64,000 nucleotides of DNA, from the NCBI RefSeq assembly GCF_900187565.1, contig NZ_FYED01000001.1, positions 186,001 through 250,000 on the forward strand, written 5' to 3'. Origin of the DNA: Pseudomonas sp. Irchel 3A7. GTDB taxonomy: Bacteria > Pseudomonadota > Gammaproteobacteria > Pseudomonadales > Pseudomonadaceae. Position 1 is the first letter of the stretch; every line of letters begins with the position of its first letter. Positions 9,223-18,905 of this stretch are shown piece by piece. A program made the position numbers and the translations under genes. Below the pieces are notes generated by a model. That model worked only from the letters and a program-made list of their open reading frames with translations. It was not told where the DNA came from and searched no databases.

Positions 9223-9250
9223 ACAAGGCCCGCATCAATGCGGGCCTTGT
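9223..9250 (-). terminator. Terminator of the PqiC-like gene
   Basis: A 13-bp stem (ACAAGGCCCGCAT / ATGCGGGCCTTGT) 18 bases past the stop of the minus-strand gene. It is followed on that strand by a TTGTTGTTT stretch. Confidence 0.8.
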
Positions 9251-9267
9251 GTTGAACCGGTGTGGAT

Positions 9268-9981
9268 TTAGAAGCGGAATACTTCCATATCCGTACGAAT
9301 CGGTGCAGCCATCGGAATCTTCGGCTGCTTTTCCGCTTCCGCCGCAGGCGCCACAGGCTTGGCTGCCGGCTTTTTAGGAGCTTCGGCGATTGGCGGTTGA
9401 TTGGCCAGCGGCTTGAGCGCCACCGACAGCTGTTCGGCGAGTTTCTGCAACAGCACACCCTGAGCCTGAACCTGAGCGGCCGTGGTGCCGGCGTGTTGTT
9501 CCTGCAGATGAATGATGCGGTTGTCGCGCACCTGACCACGGCGGTCGATCAGGCGCCATTGCGCATCGAGGATCGCCGGTTGTTTTTCACCCGAATCCAG
9601 ACGAGTGATGGTCAGCAGCACTTGAACATCCGGTGTGAAGCCAACGGTTGCCGGCGCCAACACCACGCGCTGGCTGTCCAGGTGACCGGCGACCTGTCGC
9701 AGCAACAGCTGATCGATGTCCGAAGACAGGCTACCGGCCCAACGACCGTCGACCGAGGCTTGCAGGCTGCCATCTGGCTGGCGTTGCAACAGGGTTTCGC
9801 GCTGAAGGTAGTCAGCAACGGTTACCGGGCCCAGCAATACTGCCATGCCCGCGCTTTGCGCAGGCTGAACCGGACTTCCGCTGTCCAGTTGATACAGCGA
9901 CACCGGCTGGTGAACGCTGCAACCCGCCAGGCCAAGAACGCCAGCGAGCATCAAAATAAAAGGAAGGCGCAGAGCAGTCAT
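9268..9981 (-). CDS. PqiC-family (DUF330) ABC transport auxiliary lipoprotein
   Basis: A 237-residue outer-membrane lipoprotein with a lipoprotein signal peptide and lipobox LAGC (cysteine at residue 21), followed by the PqiC/DUF330 pattern VSLYQLDSG, AVLLGPVTVADYLQR and a C-terminal Ala/Pro/Lys-rich tail. PqiC partners PqiA/PqiB MCE proteins in moving lipid between membranes, but no PqiA or PqiB gene lies next to it here. The ATG at 9981 is chosen because the signal peptide starts there; a longer reading to 10080 has no signal. It is 176 bases downstream of parC on the same strand and carries its own terminator. Confidence 0.8.
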   Translation of the reverse strand: MTALRLPFILMLAGVLGLAGCSVHQPVSLYQLDSGSPVQPAQSAGMAVLLGPVTVADYLQRETLLQRQPDGSLQASVDGRWAGSLSSDIDQLLLRQVAGHLDSQRVVLAPATVGFTPDVQVLLTITRLDSGEKQPAILDAQWRLIDRRGQVRDNRIIHLQEQHAGTTAAQVQAQGVLLQKLAEQLSVALKPLANQPPIAEAPKKPAAKPVAPAAEAEKQPKIPMAAPIRTDMEVFRF

Positions 9982-10157
9982 CGTCCCATCCAGGTGATCG
10001 CCACAAGGCTGATCACAGTGAAAATACTCAATAAATATGAAGAACGCTCGGCCACGCCGGCGCTTGAAAGGCCATATCATCCGTGAATATGCGTTCCGAC
10101 TCCAGCGCGAAAGCGTCGATCTACGCGTTAAATCGTGGACCGACGCCTCTAGGACGC

Positions 10158-12425
10158 TTAATTGAGGTTTTCGACGAGCAGCGCATCTACCCGCTGGAAG
10201 CCACGTGGCAACTTGTTACCACGACGCCCACGCTCACCCTTGTAGTGCTCAAGGTCGTCCGCTTTCAGTGACAAGGTACGTTTTCCGGCCTGAAGCACCA
10301 AGGTGGCGCCATCCGGTATGACGGCGATGTCCGTGACATATTCTTCGCGACTGGCCACACGCTCACCGGAAATCCCGATGATCTTGTTGCCTTTGCCCTT
10401 ACCTAATTGTGGCAGATCGCTGATCTTGAAGATCAGCAAGCGACCTTCGGTGGTCACCGAAGCCAGCCAGTTCTGTTCACGATCGGCCACCGGACGCGGC
10501 AGGATCACCTTGGCATTGTTCGGCAGGCTCAACAGCGCCTTGCCCGCCTTATTCTTGGCCTGCAGGTCATCACCCTTGACCACGAAACCGTAACCGGCGT
10601 CGGACGCGATGACGTACAACGCATCATCTTCCGGCATCAGCACGCATTCGAAGCTCGCCCCCGGCGGTGGCGTCAGACGACCGGTCAGCGGTTCGCCCTG
10701 GCCACGGGCCGACGGCAGCGTATGCGCCGCCACCGAATAACTGCGACCGGTGGAGTCGATGAACACCGCAAACTGGTTGGAGCGCCCGGCCGCCAAGGCC
10801 TTGAAGCCATCCCCCGCCTTGTAGGAAAGCCCCGTGGCATCGATCTCATGGCCCTTGGCGGAGCGAACCCAGCCTTTTTCGGACAGCACAACGGTGACCT
10901 TCTCGTTGGGCAGCAGATCGTGCTCGGTCAGGGCCTTGGCTTCAGCGCGCTCGACGATTGGCGAGCGACGGTCGTCGCCGTAGGTTTCGGCGTCCTTGAT
11001 CAACTCGGTGCGCACCAGCTTCTTCAGCTTGGATTCACTGCTGAGCAAGGCCTGTAGCTTGGCTTGTTCCTTGAGCAGTTCGTCTTGCTCGGCACGCAGC
11101 TTCATCTCTTCCAGGCGTGCCAACTGACGCAACCGAGTGTCGAGGATGTAATCGGCCTGGATTTCGCTCAGGGCGAAGCGCTCGATCAGCTTGGCCCGCG
11201 GGTGCTCCTCGGTGCGGATGATGTGAATCACTTCATCCAGGTTGAGGTAGGCAATCAGCAAACCGTCCAACAGGTGCAGGCGGCGCTCAACTTTATCGAG
11301 GCGGAATTGCAGGCGGCGACGCACGGTCTGTACGCGGAATTCCAGCCACTCGACCAGCAAGGCCCGCAGGTTTTTCAGTTGCGGCTTGCCGTCCAGGCCG
11401 ATGATGTTGACGTTGACCCGGTAGCTCGACTCCAGCTCCGTGCTGGCGAACAGGTGTTGCATCAGCGCATCGTGGTCAAAGTTCTTGCGTGCACCCGGAA
11501 TGATCACGATCCGGCACGGGTTTTCGTGGTCCGATTCGTCACGCAGGTCCGCGATTTGCGGGGCCTTGGACGGTTTGGCCTGCATCATCGCGGCGATCTG
11601 TTCCAGCACCTTGGCGCCGGAGACCTGATGCGGCAGCGCGGTGACAATGATGTCGCCGTCTTCGATGTGATACACGGCGCGCATGCGCACCGAACCGCGA
11701 CCGGTTTCGTAGATTTTCAGCAAATCGGCGCGCGGCGTGATGATTTCCGCTTCGGTCGGGTAGTCCGGCCCCTGGATGTGCTCGCAGAGCTGTTCGACCG
11801 TGGCCTTGGGCTCATCGAGCAAACGCACGCAGGCGCTGGCGACTTCGCGCAGGTTGTGTGGCGGTACGTCGGTGGCCATGCCCACGGCGATGCCGGTAGT
11901 GCCATTGAGCAGGATGTTCGGCAGGCGTGCCGGCAACACCAGCGGCTCGTCGAGCGTGCCGTCGAAATTCGGCCCCCAATCCGCGGTGCCCTGGCCCAGC
12001 TCGCTGAGCAGCACTTCGGAGTAACGCGACAGCCGCGCCTCGGTGTATCGCATGGCAGCGAAGGACTTGGGATCGTCCGGTGCACCCCAGTTGCCCTGGC
12101 CATCCACCAGCGTGTAGCGGTAGCTGAACGGCTGGGCCATCAGCACCATGGCTTCGTAGCACGCCGAGTCGCCGTGGGGATGGAATTTACCGAGCACGTC
12201 ACCGACGGTACGCGCCGATTTCTTGTGCTTGGAGTCGGCATCCAGCCCCAACTCGCTCATGGCGTAAATGATGCGCCGCTGTACGGGCTTCAGGCCGTCG
12301 CCGATATGCGGCAAGGCACGGTCCATGATCACGTACATGGAGTAGTTGAGGTAGGCATTTTCGGTGAAGTCAGCCAGCGATCGGCGTTCTACGCCATCTA
12401 AGCTGTCTGCAAGGATGTCGCTCAT
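10158..12425 (-). CDS. parC: DNA topoisomerase IV subunit A
   Basis: ParC carries the breakage-reunion activity of topoisomerase IV, which decatenates chromosomes. The 755-residue protein has the winged-helix/tower region, the catalytic Tyr127 ([11 protein letters not shown]), and a C-terminal beta-pinwheel. The quinolone-determining region reads [10 protein letters not shown] with Ser87 and Glu91, the quinolone-sensitive form in P. aeruginosa numbering. The ATG at 12425 gives [11 protein letters not shown]. The upstream reading to 12488 belongs to the preceding gene in another frame. It follows the retropepsin gene by seven bases, at the end of the parE-ORF-ORF-parC operon (PA4967-PA4964). 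Confidence 0.98.
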   Translation of the reverse strand: MSDILADSLDGVERRSLADFTENAYLNYSMYVIMDRALPHIGDGLKPVQRRIIYAMSELGLDADSKHKKSARTVGDVLGKFHPHGDSACYEAMVLMAQPFSYRYTLVDGQGNWGAPDDPKSFAAMRYTEARLSRYSEVLLSELGQGTADWGPNFDGTLDEPLVLPARLPNILLNGTTGIAVGMATDVPPHNLREVASACVRLLDEPKATVEQLCEHIQGPDYPTEAEIITPRADLLKIYETGRGSVRMRAVYHIEDGDIIVTALPHQVSGAKVLEQIAAMMQAKPSKAPQIADLRDESDHENPCRIVIIPGARKNFDHDALMQHLFASTELESSYRVNVNIIGLDGKPQLKNLRALLVEWLEFRVQTVRRRLQFRLDKVERRLHLLDGLLIAYLNLDEVIHIIRTEEHPRAKLIERFALSEIQADYILDTRLRQLARLEEMKLRAEQDELLKEQAKLQALLSSESKLKKLVRTELIKDAETYGDDRRSPIVERAEAKALTEHDLLPNEKVTVVLSEKGWVRSAKGHEIDATGLSYKAGDGFKALAAGRSNQFAVFIDSTGRSYSVAAHTLPSARGQGEPLTGRLTPPPGASFECVLMPEDDALYVIASDAGYGFVVKGDDLQAKNKAGKALLSLPNNAKVILPRPVADREQNWLASVTTEGRLLIFKISDLPQLGKGKGNKIIGISGERVASREEYVTDIAVIPDGATLVLQAGKRTLSLKADDLEHYKGERGRRGNKLPRGFQRVDALLVENLN

Positions 12426-12432
12426 GCGGGCC

Positions 12433-12957
12433 TCATCGGTTCGTTGTCTGGCGCAGCAGCATGGTGCCACCGCGCTGGGTAAATTCAAGTTTGTTCAGCG
12501 CGCTCATGCCGAGCAGCACCTGATCGCCATGCAGGCCCGGCGCCACCAGTGCGCGGACGTCCCGCAACACGATGTCGCCCAGTTGCAGGCGTTCGATACG
12601 GGTGCGATAGCCCTGGCTCAGGCCATTGGCCGTGCTCAGGGTCACACCGAAACCTTCTTCGAGCTTCAAGCGCTTGGCCAGCTCTGCCGGAATCGCTACA
12701 TCGGTCGCCCCGGTGTCGAGCATGAAGTCCACCGGCTGACCGTTGATCTGGCCGCTGGCGACAAAATGCCCTTGGGCATTGCCGAGCAGTTTCACTTCGA
12801 CAAAGCCGTCGCCCTGCTGCGAGCTGATCACAGCGTTGGGATTTTGCTGCCGCTGCTCCCATTGGCCAAAGAAACGCGTCGCCAGAAACAGCGCTGCGCA
12901 CCAGGCCAGCACCATCAATACCCGTCCGGCACGTTTTCCTGGCGTTTGCTGACTCAC
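12433..12957 (-). CDS. Membrane-anchored retropepsin-like aspartic protease
   Basis: A 174-residue protein with one N-terminal membrane helix (about 12-29) and a single retropepsin-type domain (clan AA) facing the periplasm. The active-site motif is [13 protein letters not shown] with Asp81, and [12 protein letters not shown] is the conserved C-terminal block. One domain per chain implies a dimer, as in viral retropepsins. It starts with GTG at 12957, overlapping the stop of the upstream gene as GTGA, so it is translationally coupled. Its substrate is unknown. It is conserved between parE and parC in Pseudomonas (PA4965). Confidence 0.85.
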   Translation of the reverse strand: MSQQTPGKRAGRVLMVLAWCAALFLATRFFGQWEQRQQNPNAVISSQQGDGFVEVKLLGNAQGHFVASGQINGQPVDFMLDTGATDVAIPAELAKRLKLEEGFGVTLSTANGLSQGYRTRIERLQLGDIVLRDVRALVAPGLHGDQVLLGMSALNKLEFTQRGGTMLLRQTTNR

Positions 12958-13943
12958 GGCTTGGCGCTCCAGCCACCGTCAGGTGCGGCAAAGCGCCAGA
13001 CGATCGGACGGACCTCGCCATCGGCGCGGGCTCCGGTGTTGTTGTCGATACCAATCCAGGCGCCCTCGGCGTCCACGACCAACGCTTCCGCCAGGCCATA
13101 GTCCTGCGGATAACGGCGATTTTCCTGCAAAGCCTCGTCGGCATACGACCAGCAGCGCTCGACCTTCGCTGTCACCGCGTCACGGCGACAAATCTCGAAC
13201 ACGTTGCGCTCAAGGGTAAAGAGCTTGCCGTTGAACAACGACAGATCGGCAAAATCCCGGGGCATTGCCCGGGCTCGGGGAAACTGTGCAGGTTGCATTT
13301 CTTTTCCGGCCTCGCTCAGCAGCACACAGCCGCCATCGCAGTCCCAGACGCTTTGCTTGCGCTTGATCAGCAGCAACCCGCGACTGTCACGTTCGGCGGC
13401 CAACCACAGCTGGTCACCTTCAGGATTGATCGCCAGGCCTTCGAACAGCGCATTGAAGCGCAACAGCATGCCACTGGCCCGCGCTTCGCGAACCATGAGC
13501 GGCGAAATCTTCAACCAGGACGTCGGCCCCGTTGGCGGAACTTGCAGCACGGCCCCGTGGGATTCGCTGACCACGTAACGGTTCCCCGCACTGTCGCAGG
13601 TGATGCCTTCGAAATCCAGGTCACCACCGCGCACGAACGACGCCACCCAGGCACGAGAACGCAAGCCCCAGGGCAAACCGCTGTCGGGCACCGGAGGTAT
13701 GCCGATGCCGACCGCTTCAGCTTGCCAGACGTTGCCACCGGTTTGGAGACGGTAGATCTGGTCATCGTCACGGTCGGACACCGTCCACAACTCGTTGCCG
13801 CACTGGGCCAGCCCGGACAGGTTGCCGCCGCGCATGCCTTCGATGGCATGCTCGGACAACAGGCGCAGTTGCGGTGTCGGCTCGGCAGACACCGTGATCG
13901 AGGTCAGCAGCAACGCACACGCCAGGGCAAAGCCCAGACGCAT
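12954..13943 (-). CDS. Exported esterase-like/phytase-like beta-propeller protein
   Basis: A 329-residue protein with a Sec signal peptide (MRLGFALACALLLTSITVSA, cleavage after about residue 20). The body matches the esterase-like activity of phytase family (SdiA-regulated/phytase-like propeller): LSGLAQCGNELWTVSDRDD, LDFEGITCDSAGNRYVVSE, FNALFEGLAINPEGDQLWLAAE. Each block is a propeller blade with acidic residues that could bind calcium. Its real substrate is not known. Its start overlaps the parE stop by one base (TGATG), so it is coupled to parE. Equivalent to PA4966. Confidence 0.8.
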   Translation of the reverse strand: MRLGFALACALLLTSITVSAEPTPQLRLLSEHAIEGMRGGNLSGLAQCGNELWTVSDRDDDQIYRLQTGGNVWQAEAVGIGIPPVPDSGLPWGLRSRAWVASFVRGGDLDFEGITCDSAGNRYVVSESHGAVLQVPPTGPTSWLKISPLMVREARASGMLLRFNALFEGLAINPEGDQLWLAAERDSRGLLLIKRKQSVWDCDGGCVLLSEAGKEMQPAQFPRARAMPRDFADLSLFNGKLFTLERNVFEICRRDAVTAKVERCWSYADEALQENRRYPQDYGLAEALVVDAEGAWIGIDNNTGARADGEVRPIVWRFAAPDGGWSAKP

Positions 13944-15847
13944 CAGCCCAGAACCTCGGCCAGGTTGCCCTTGGACTCCAGCCAGGTCTTGCGGTCGCCG
14001 GCGCGTTTTTTCGCCAGCAGCATGTCCATGATTTCCGAGGTCGCCTCGAAATCATCCAGCGTCAGTTGCACCAACCGCCGGGTGTTCGGGTCCATGGTGG
14101 TTTCACGCAACTGCGGCGGATTCATTTCACCCAGGCCTTTGAATCGGGTGACCTGTGGCTTGCCGCGTTTCTTCTCGGCCACCAGGCGATCGAGAATCCC
14201 GTCGCGCTCGGCTTCGTCCAGGGCGTAATAGATCTCCTTGCCCAGGTCGATGCGGTACAGCGGCGGCATGGCGACATACACGTGACCGGCATCGACCAGT
14301 GCACGGAAATGCTGGACGAACAAGGCACAGAGCAAGGTGGCGATGTGCAGACCGTCGGAGTCGGCGTCGGCAAGGATGCAGATCTTGCCGTAGCGCAGTT
14401 GGCTCATGTCCGCCGCGCCCGGATCGACGCCGATGGCCACGGCAATGTTGTGCACTTCCTGGCTGGCCAGCACTTCGCTGCCGTCGACTTCCCAGGTGTT
14501 GAGGATCTTGCCGCGCAACGGCAGGATCGCCTGGAACTCTTTATCCCGCGCTTGCTTGGCCGAACCACCGGCGGAATCACCTTCCACCAGGAACAGTTCG
14601 GAACGCATCGGGTCCTGCCCGGCGCAATCGGCGAGCTTGCCCGGCAACGCCGGCCCTTGGGTGATGCGCTTGCGCTCGACTTTCTTGCTGGCCTTCAGAC
14701 GACGACCGGCGTTGTTGATCGCCAGTTCGGCCAGCAGCAGGCCGGTTTCCGGGTGGGCGTTGAGCCACAGGCTGAAGGCGTCCTTGACCACACCGGAAAC
14801 GAACGCCGCCGCCTCGCGGGACGATAGACGTTCCTTGGTCTGGCCGGAGAATTGCGGTTCCTGCATCTTCATCGACAGCACGAAAGCGACGCGCTCCCAG
14901 ACGTCTTCCGGCGCCAGCTTCACACCGCGCGGCAACAGGCTGCGGAATTCGCAGAACTCGCGCATGGCGTCGAGCAGACCCTGACGCAGACCGTTGACAT
15001 GGGTGCCGCCCTGGGCGGTCGGGATCAGGTTGACGTAGCTTTCCTGCACCGCGTCGCCACCTTCCGGCAGCCACAGCAAGGCCCAGTCCACCGCTTCCTT
15101 GTTACCGGCCAGGCTGCCGCAGAACGGTTCGTCCGGCAGGCGTTCGAACTCGCTGACTGCGTCCACCAGGTAGGAGCGCAGGCCGTCTTCGTAATGCCAC
15201 TCGACCTTCTCGCCGGTGCCTTTGTCTTCGAAGCTGACCAACAGGCCAGGGCACAACACGGCCTTGGCCTTGAGCACGTGCTTGAGGCGGCTGATGGAAA
15301 ACTTCGGTGAGTCGAAGTATTTCGGATCCGGGGCGAAGAACACGCTGGTGCCGGTGTTGCGCTTGCCGACGGTGCCGACGATTTCCAGTTCGCTGGCCTT
15401 GAAGCCATCGGCGAAGGTCATCTGGTACTCGTTGCCGTCACGCTTTACGCGCACCCGGACTTCGGTCGACAAGGCGTTGACCACCGAGATACCCACCCCG
15501 TGCAGACCGCCGGAGAACTGGTAGTTCTTGTTGGAAAACTTGCCGCCCGCGTGAAGTTTGGTGAGGATCAGTTCGACGCCCGACACGCCTTCTTCCGGGT
15601 GAATATCCACTGGCATGCCACGGCCGTCATCGCTGACTTCCAGCGAGTGATCGGCGTGCAGGATGACCTGTACCGATTTGGCATGTCCGGCCAGCGCTTC
15701 GTCGACACTGTTGTCGATGACTTCCTGGGCGAGGTGGTTCGGCCGGCTGGTGTCGGTGTACATGCCGGGGCGTTTACGCACCGGGTCGAGGCCCGAGAGG
15801 ACTTCGATGGCGTCGGCGTTATAAGAGCTAGCGCTGGGAGTGGCCAT
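13943..15847 (-). CDS. parE: DNA topoisomerase IV subunit B
   Basis: The ATPase subunit of topoisomerase IV. The 634-residue protein has a GHKL ATP-binding domain (EVIDNSVDEALAGHA, DDGRGMPVDIHPEEGVSGVELIL), a transducer domain, and a TOPRIM domain with the acidic EGDSAGGSAKQARD block, DADSDGLHIATLL and the PLRGKILN segment. It opens the parE-ORF-ORF-parC operon and lies 76 bases after yqiA. The order nudF-yqiB-cpdA-yqiA-parE is conserved with E. coli. Confidence 0.98.
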   Translation of the reverse strand: MATPSASSYNADAIEVLSGLDPVRKRPGMYTDTSRPNHLAQEVIDNSVDEALAGHAKSVQVILHADHSLEVSDDGRGMPVDIHPEEGVSGVELILTKLHAGGKFSNKNYQFSGGLHGVGISVVNALSTEVRVRVKRDGNEYQMTFADGFKASELEIVGTVGKRNTGTSVFFAPDPKYFDSPKFSISRLKHVLKAKAVLCPGLLVSFEDKGTGEKVEWHYEDGLRSYLVDAVSEFERLPDEPFCGSLAGNKEAVDWALLWLPEGGDAVQESYVNLIPTAQGGTHVNGLRQGLLDAMREFCEFRSLLPRGVKLAPEDVWERVAFVLSMKMQEPQFSGQTKERLSSREAAAFVSGVVKDAFSLWLNAHPETGLLLAELAINNAGRRLKASKKVERKRITQGPALPGKLADCAGQDPMRSELFLVEGDSAGGSAKQARDKEFQAILPLRGKILNTWEVDGSEVLASQEVHNIAVAIGVDPGAADMSQLRYGKICILADADSDGLHIATLLCALFVQHFRALVDAGHVYVAMPPLYRIDLGKEIYYALDEAERDGILDRLVAEKKRGKPQVTRFKGLGEMNPPQLRETTMDPNTRRLVQLTLDDFEATSEIMDMLLAKKRAGDRKTWLESKGNLAEVLG

Positions 15848-15923
15848 GGGGTCTCGTCGTCCTTCAGTGAAAAGCTGTTCAGTAAAAAAGGTTCAGTACA
15901 AAAAGGGCATTGTCGCCGTGAAA

Positions 15924-16532
15924 TCAGAGTGCGGTGAAATCAATCGCCTGATACACATCTGCGCCAATGCCGGCAAAACTCAGCATCGCCGGCAGCTGTG
16001 CGGCAAATCCCTGGAAACCATGGTCGCCGCCGGCCTGGATACGCAAGGCGCAGGCCCGGTAATACTGCTGGGCGAGGCGATAGTCCAGCGTTTCGTCCCC
16101 GGTCTGCAACCACACCTGATAGCGATGCGGATCCTGCGGCGCCGGCACTTCCAGCTCGGCCAGGGCCGTCACATGGTCGTGGGTCAGTTCCCAGGCCTCA
16201 TCGGTATACAGGTTTTTCTGGGTTCCCAGAAATCCGTCGAACATCCGGTGCGGACTGACGGCAGGGTTGATCAACAAGGCTTTCAGGCCATGGCGCTCGG
16301 CCAGGTGAGTCGCATAGTAGCCGCCGAGCGAGCTGCCGACCAGCAATGGCCGACCGAGCTCGGCAATCGCCTGCTCCAGTTGGCCGATGGCCTTGCGGGG
16401 ATGGTGATGCAGGGCGGGTACGCGCAGATGATCGCTCAAGCCCAGTCGCTCCATCACTTCGCTCAACTGAGTGGCCTTTTTTGAGGCAGGCGCGCTGTTG
16501 AAACCGTGGATATAAAGGATCGAGCCGGACAT
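15924..16532 (-). CDS. yqiA: YqiA-family alpha/beta-hydrolase esterase
   Basis: A 202-residue alpha/beta-hydrolase. SILYIHGFNSAP gives the oxyanion region, and GSSLGGYYATHLA holds the nucleophile Ser68 in a GxSxG elbow. The late GGDHGFQGF supplies the catalytic His. It acts on short acyl esters in E. coli. Its cellular role is unclear. The ATG at 16532 has GGAG six bases upstream; an upstream reading to 16643 runs into a REPIN. It sits between cpdA and parE, as in E. coli and PAO1 (PA4968). Confidence 0.9.
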   Translation of the reverse strand: MSGSILYIHGFNSAPASKKATQLSEVMERLGLSDHLRVPALHHHPRKAIGQLEQAIAELGRPLLVGSSLGGYYATHLAERHGLKALLINPAVSPHRMFDGFLGTQKNLYTDEAWELTHDHVTALAELEVPAPQDPHRYQVWLQTGDETLDYRLAQQYYRACALRIQAGGDHGFQGFAAQLPAMLSFAGIGADVYQAIDFTAL

Positions 16533-16618
16533 TTGGACTCCCTGTGCGTCGGGTAAAGAAGGAGGGAGTTTACAGGGTGCCGGGGGAATCGGGGATACAT
16601 GCGCAATTCGAGCCGCAC

Positions 16619-16697
16619 CATTCGCGAGCAGGCTCGCTCCCACACAGGTTCTACGTCGTTCACAAATCCCTGTGGGAGCGAGCCTGCTCGCGAAGGC
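16619..16697. repeat. REPIN between yqiA and cpdA
   Basis: Inverted REP copies with GCGAGCAGGCTCGCTCCCAC at 16624-16643 and its complement at 16670-16697. It separates cpdA from yqiA, so the two may not share one transcript end. Confidence 0.9.
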
Positions 16698-16711
16698 CGC
16701 GACTCGGTCTT

Positions 16712-17545
16712 TCAGTAGCCGTTAGAACCGTAATCCACCGTGAAATCGAACCCGACGACCCGCTCCACCCCGGTTTCCAGCCGCCCGTCCGGCAACAACC
16801 GCAGCCAGCGATACCCCGGCGCCTGCTCGCCGACCTTGAAATCCTCGCTGCCCGGTTCGAACTGGATGCAGGTCGACGGCGAAGCGATCAGACGCACGTC
16901 GTTACGCAATTGATCGATTTCCTGATGCACATGCCCCCACAACACCGCGCGCACCTGTGGAAAACGATCCAGCACCGCAAACAACGCATCGGGATTGCGC
17001 AGCCCTATCGGCTCCATCCAGGCACAACCGATCGAAACCGGATGGTGATGGAAACACACCAGATGATGTCGCTGCGGCGCTTCACTCAACGAGCGCGCCA
17101 ACAACTGCAATTGTTCGTCCTGCAAATAGCCCGGCACCGAGCCTGGCACAGCCGAATCGAGCAGCGTGACCCGCCAATTTCCGATATCCACTACCGGTTC
17201 CAGCAAAGCGCTTTGCACTGCGGCCTCAGCCATGATCCGCGGCTCGTCATGATTACCGGGAATCCAGCGCGACGGTGCATCGAGCTGTCGGGTCAAGTCG
17301 CGAAACTGCTGATAGGACTCCAGCGTGCCGTCCTGGGACAGATCCCCGGTAGCCAGGATCAGATCGATGCGGGGTTGCTGCGCGCGCACCAGCTCGATGA
17401 CCTTTTGCAGGCTATCGCGGGTGTTCATGCCCAGCAACGTACCGTCCGCCTCGGCAAACAGATGGCTGTCGGAAAGTTGCACCAGCAACGCCGGATCGGC
17501 GGTGGTCAATGTGGATGCGCTCGGCAAGGCGTTCTCCCAGGGCAT
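16712..17545 (-). CDS. cpdA: 3',5'-cyclic-AMP phosphodiesterase CpdA
   Basis: Hydrolyses cAMP, which in Pseudomonas limits Vfr signalling. The 277-residue protein is a calcineurin-like metallophosphoesterase with all metal motifs: LSDSHLF, ATGDLSQDG, PGNHDEPR, CFHHHP and LWGHVHQEID. The ATG at 17545 gives MPWENALPSAS. A TTG nine codons upstream is possible, and neither start has a good ribosome site, so the start is uncertain. It lies in the conserved nudF-DUF1249-cpdA-yqiA-parE set (PA4969). Confidence 0.93.
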   Translation of the reverse strand: MPWENALPSASTLTTADPALLVQLSDSHLFAEADGTLLGMNTRDSLQKVIELVRAQQPRIDLILATGDLSQDGTLESYQQFRDLTRQLDAPSRWIPGNHDEPRIMAEAAVQSALLEPVVDIGNWRVTLLDSAVPGSVPGYLQDEQLQLLARSLSEAPQRHHLVCFHHHPVSIGCAWMEPIGLRNPDALFAVLDRFPQVRAVLWGHVHQEIDQLRNDVRLIASPSTCIQFEPGSEDFKVGEQAPGYRWLRLLPDGRLETGVERVVGFDFTVDYGSNGY

Positions 17546-17631
17546 GATCACGGGAATGAAGGAATGGCGCAATTATGCTGGGGGATGATCGAAAAGGGGA
17601 ATCCGTGAACCTGACGCAGTTCACAAGAACG

Positions 17632-18084
17632 TTAACGGACGACTTCGTACTCATACCCCAACGCCAGGCAATGGCTCAGCCACTCGCCCAGAAACATGTT
17701 CAACTGGGCCTTCTCGTCGGGCTGGTGCATCGAGGCGTTCGGGTAAGGATAGATGCCGCGAAAGCGCCGCGCGTGCTCGGCGCTGACCACTTCGGCCATG
17801 CAGGCGTCGTGGTAGACCTGAACTTCCAGCTGTGGCACAGGCAGCCATGGCAAGCTGTGTTCCTGGCGAACTTGCAGGGTAGTGGTGTACGGGCAAACTT
17901 GCAGCACTTCCAGCGCCAGCACGCCGAGCATCTGGTCGCCATGGGTCACGGCAATGCGCCGCGCCGCCGGCTCGCTGCGCATGTCCGGCAGCAATCGCAT
18001 CAGGCGCGCGTAGTTCGCCTCGCAGGATGCTTGCAGCCCCACCAGATCCACCCGATAGCGATCGCGCAGCTTGTTTACGACCAT
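17632..18084 (-). CDS. DUF1249 (YqiB-like) protein
   Basis: A 150-residue soluble protein of the DUF1249 family, always found between nudF and cpdA in gamma-proteobacteria (E. coli yqiB, PA4970). Recognisable blocks are YRVDLVGLQASCEANYARLMRLLP, LEVQVYHDACMAEVVSAEHAR, and RGIYPYPNASMHQPDEKAQLNMFLGEWLSHCL. Function unknown. Its ATG overlaps the nudF stop by ten bases, which indicates coupled translation. Confidence 0.88.
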   Translation of the reverse strand: MVVNKLRDRYRVDLVGLQASCEANYARLMRLLPDMRSEPAARRIAVTHGDQMLGVLALEVLQVCPYTTTLQVRQEHSLPWLPVPQLEVQVYHDACMAEVVSAEHARRFRGIYPYPNASMHQPDEKAQLNMFLGEWLSHCLALGYEYEVVR

Positions 18085-18692
18085 AACCCCCTCACTTCAA
18101 CGCGATTCAAAGCCAGCCACTGCAAGGCAATGATGCTGGCCGCGTTGGCAATACGTCCGTCGCGTACGGCTTGCAGGGCATCTTCAAAGGCCCACACCGT
18201 TACGCGGATATCTTCTGCTTCTTCCTCCAGCCCATGCAGCCCGCCGACCCCGTTACTGTCGCAGCGCCCCAGGTACAAATGCACGAACTCGTTGCTGCCG
18301 CCCGGCGATGGAAAATACTTGGTCATCGGCCACAGCGCCCCGATCACAAGCCCAGCTTCCTCCTGCGCTTCGCGGTGAGCAACTTCTTCCGGTTGTTCAT
18401 CCTTGTCGATCAGACCGGCGACCAGTTCGATCAGCCATGGGTTGGCGGTCTTGCCCATGGCGCCGACGCGAAACTGCTCGATCAGCACCACTTCGTCGCG
18501 CTGTGGATCGTAAGGCAGCATGCACACGGCATCGTGACGGACAAACAATTCACGATGGATTTCACGACTCATGCCCCCGGCGAACAATTCGTGACGCAAG
18601 TGCACGCGATCGAGCTTGTAGAAGCCCTCGAAGCACTTTTCGCGCCGAACGATATCGACGGCGGTCGGAATGGCGTTGGCAAAATCAGTCAT
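18075..18692 (-). CDS. nudF: ADP-ribose diphosphatase NudF
   Basis: Cleaves ADP-ribose to AMP and ribose-5-phosphate. The 205-residue protein has a full Nudix box: G-X5-E-X7-REAQEEAGL within GLIDKDEQPEEVAHREAQEEAGLV. Other family blocks are LIEQFRVGA and FPSPGGSNEFVHLYLGRCD. It is the first gene of a minus-strand set with DUF1249, cpdA and yqiA, and is divergent from the downstream lipoprotein gene across a 213-bp intergenic region. Confidence 0.95.
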   Translation of the reverse strand: MTDFANAIPTAVDIVRREKCFEGFYKLDRVHLRHELFAGGMSREIHRELFVRHDAVCMLPYDPQRDEVVLIEQFRVGAMGKTANPWLIELVAGLIDKDEQPEEVAHREAQEEAGLVIGALWPMTKYFPSPGGSNEFVHLYLGRCDSNGVGGLHGLEEEAEDIRVTVWAFEDALQAVRDGRIANAASIIALQWLALNRVEVRGLWS

Positions 18693-18905
18693 GACAATCC
18701 TCTTGTTTCACATCCCACACGAGGCTCCTGCCTCGACTTCGCGCCATCCTAACGCGCCCGCGACGTTTGATGCAGCCACTTTCCCGTCAGCGGGATAGAC
18801 GGTGAGGGCGAAACCCACTCTAATTAGCTTAGTGGCGAACTGACTGCTCCGTTGAGAGTCGAAGCGGGTAACTTTTTGCCTTTCCCTGTTTTATGAAGGA
18901 CACCC

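Noticed and set aside
10083..10271. Small plus-strand frame beyond parC
   Set aside because: No ribosome site; overlaps the parC 3' end in another frame.
18760..18900. Hairpin in the nudF-lipoprotein intergenic region
   Set aside because: Only a five-bp stem (TCCCG/CGGGA) without a U-run; not distinct from chance.
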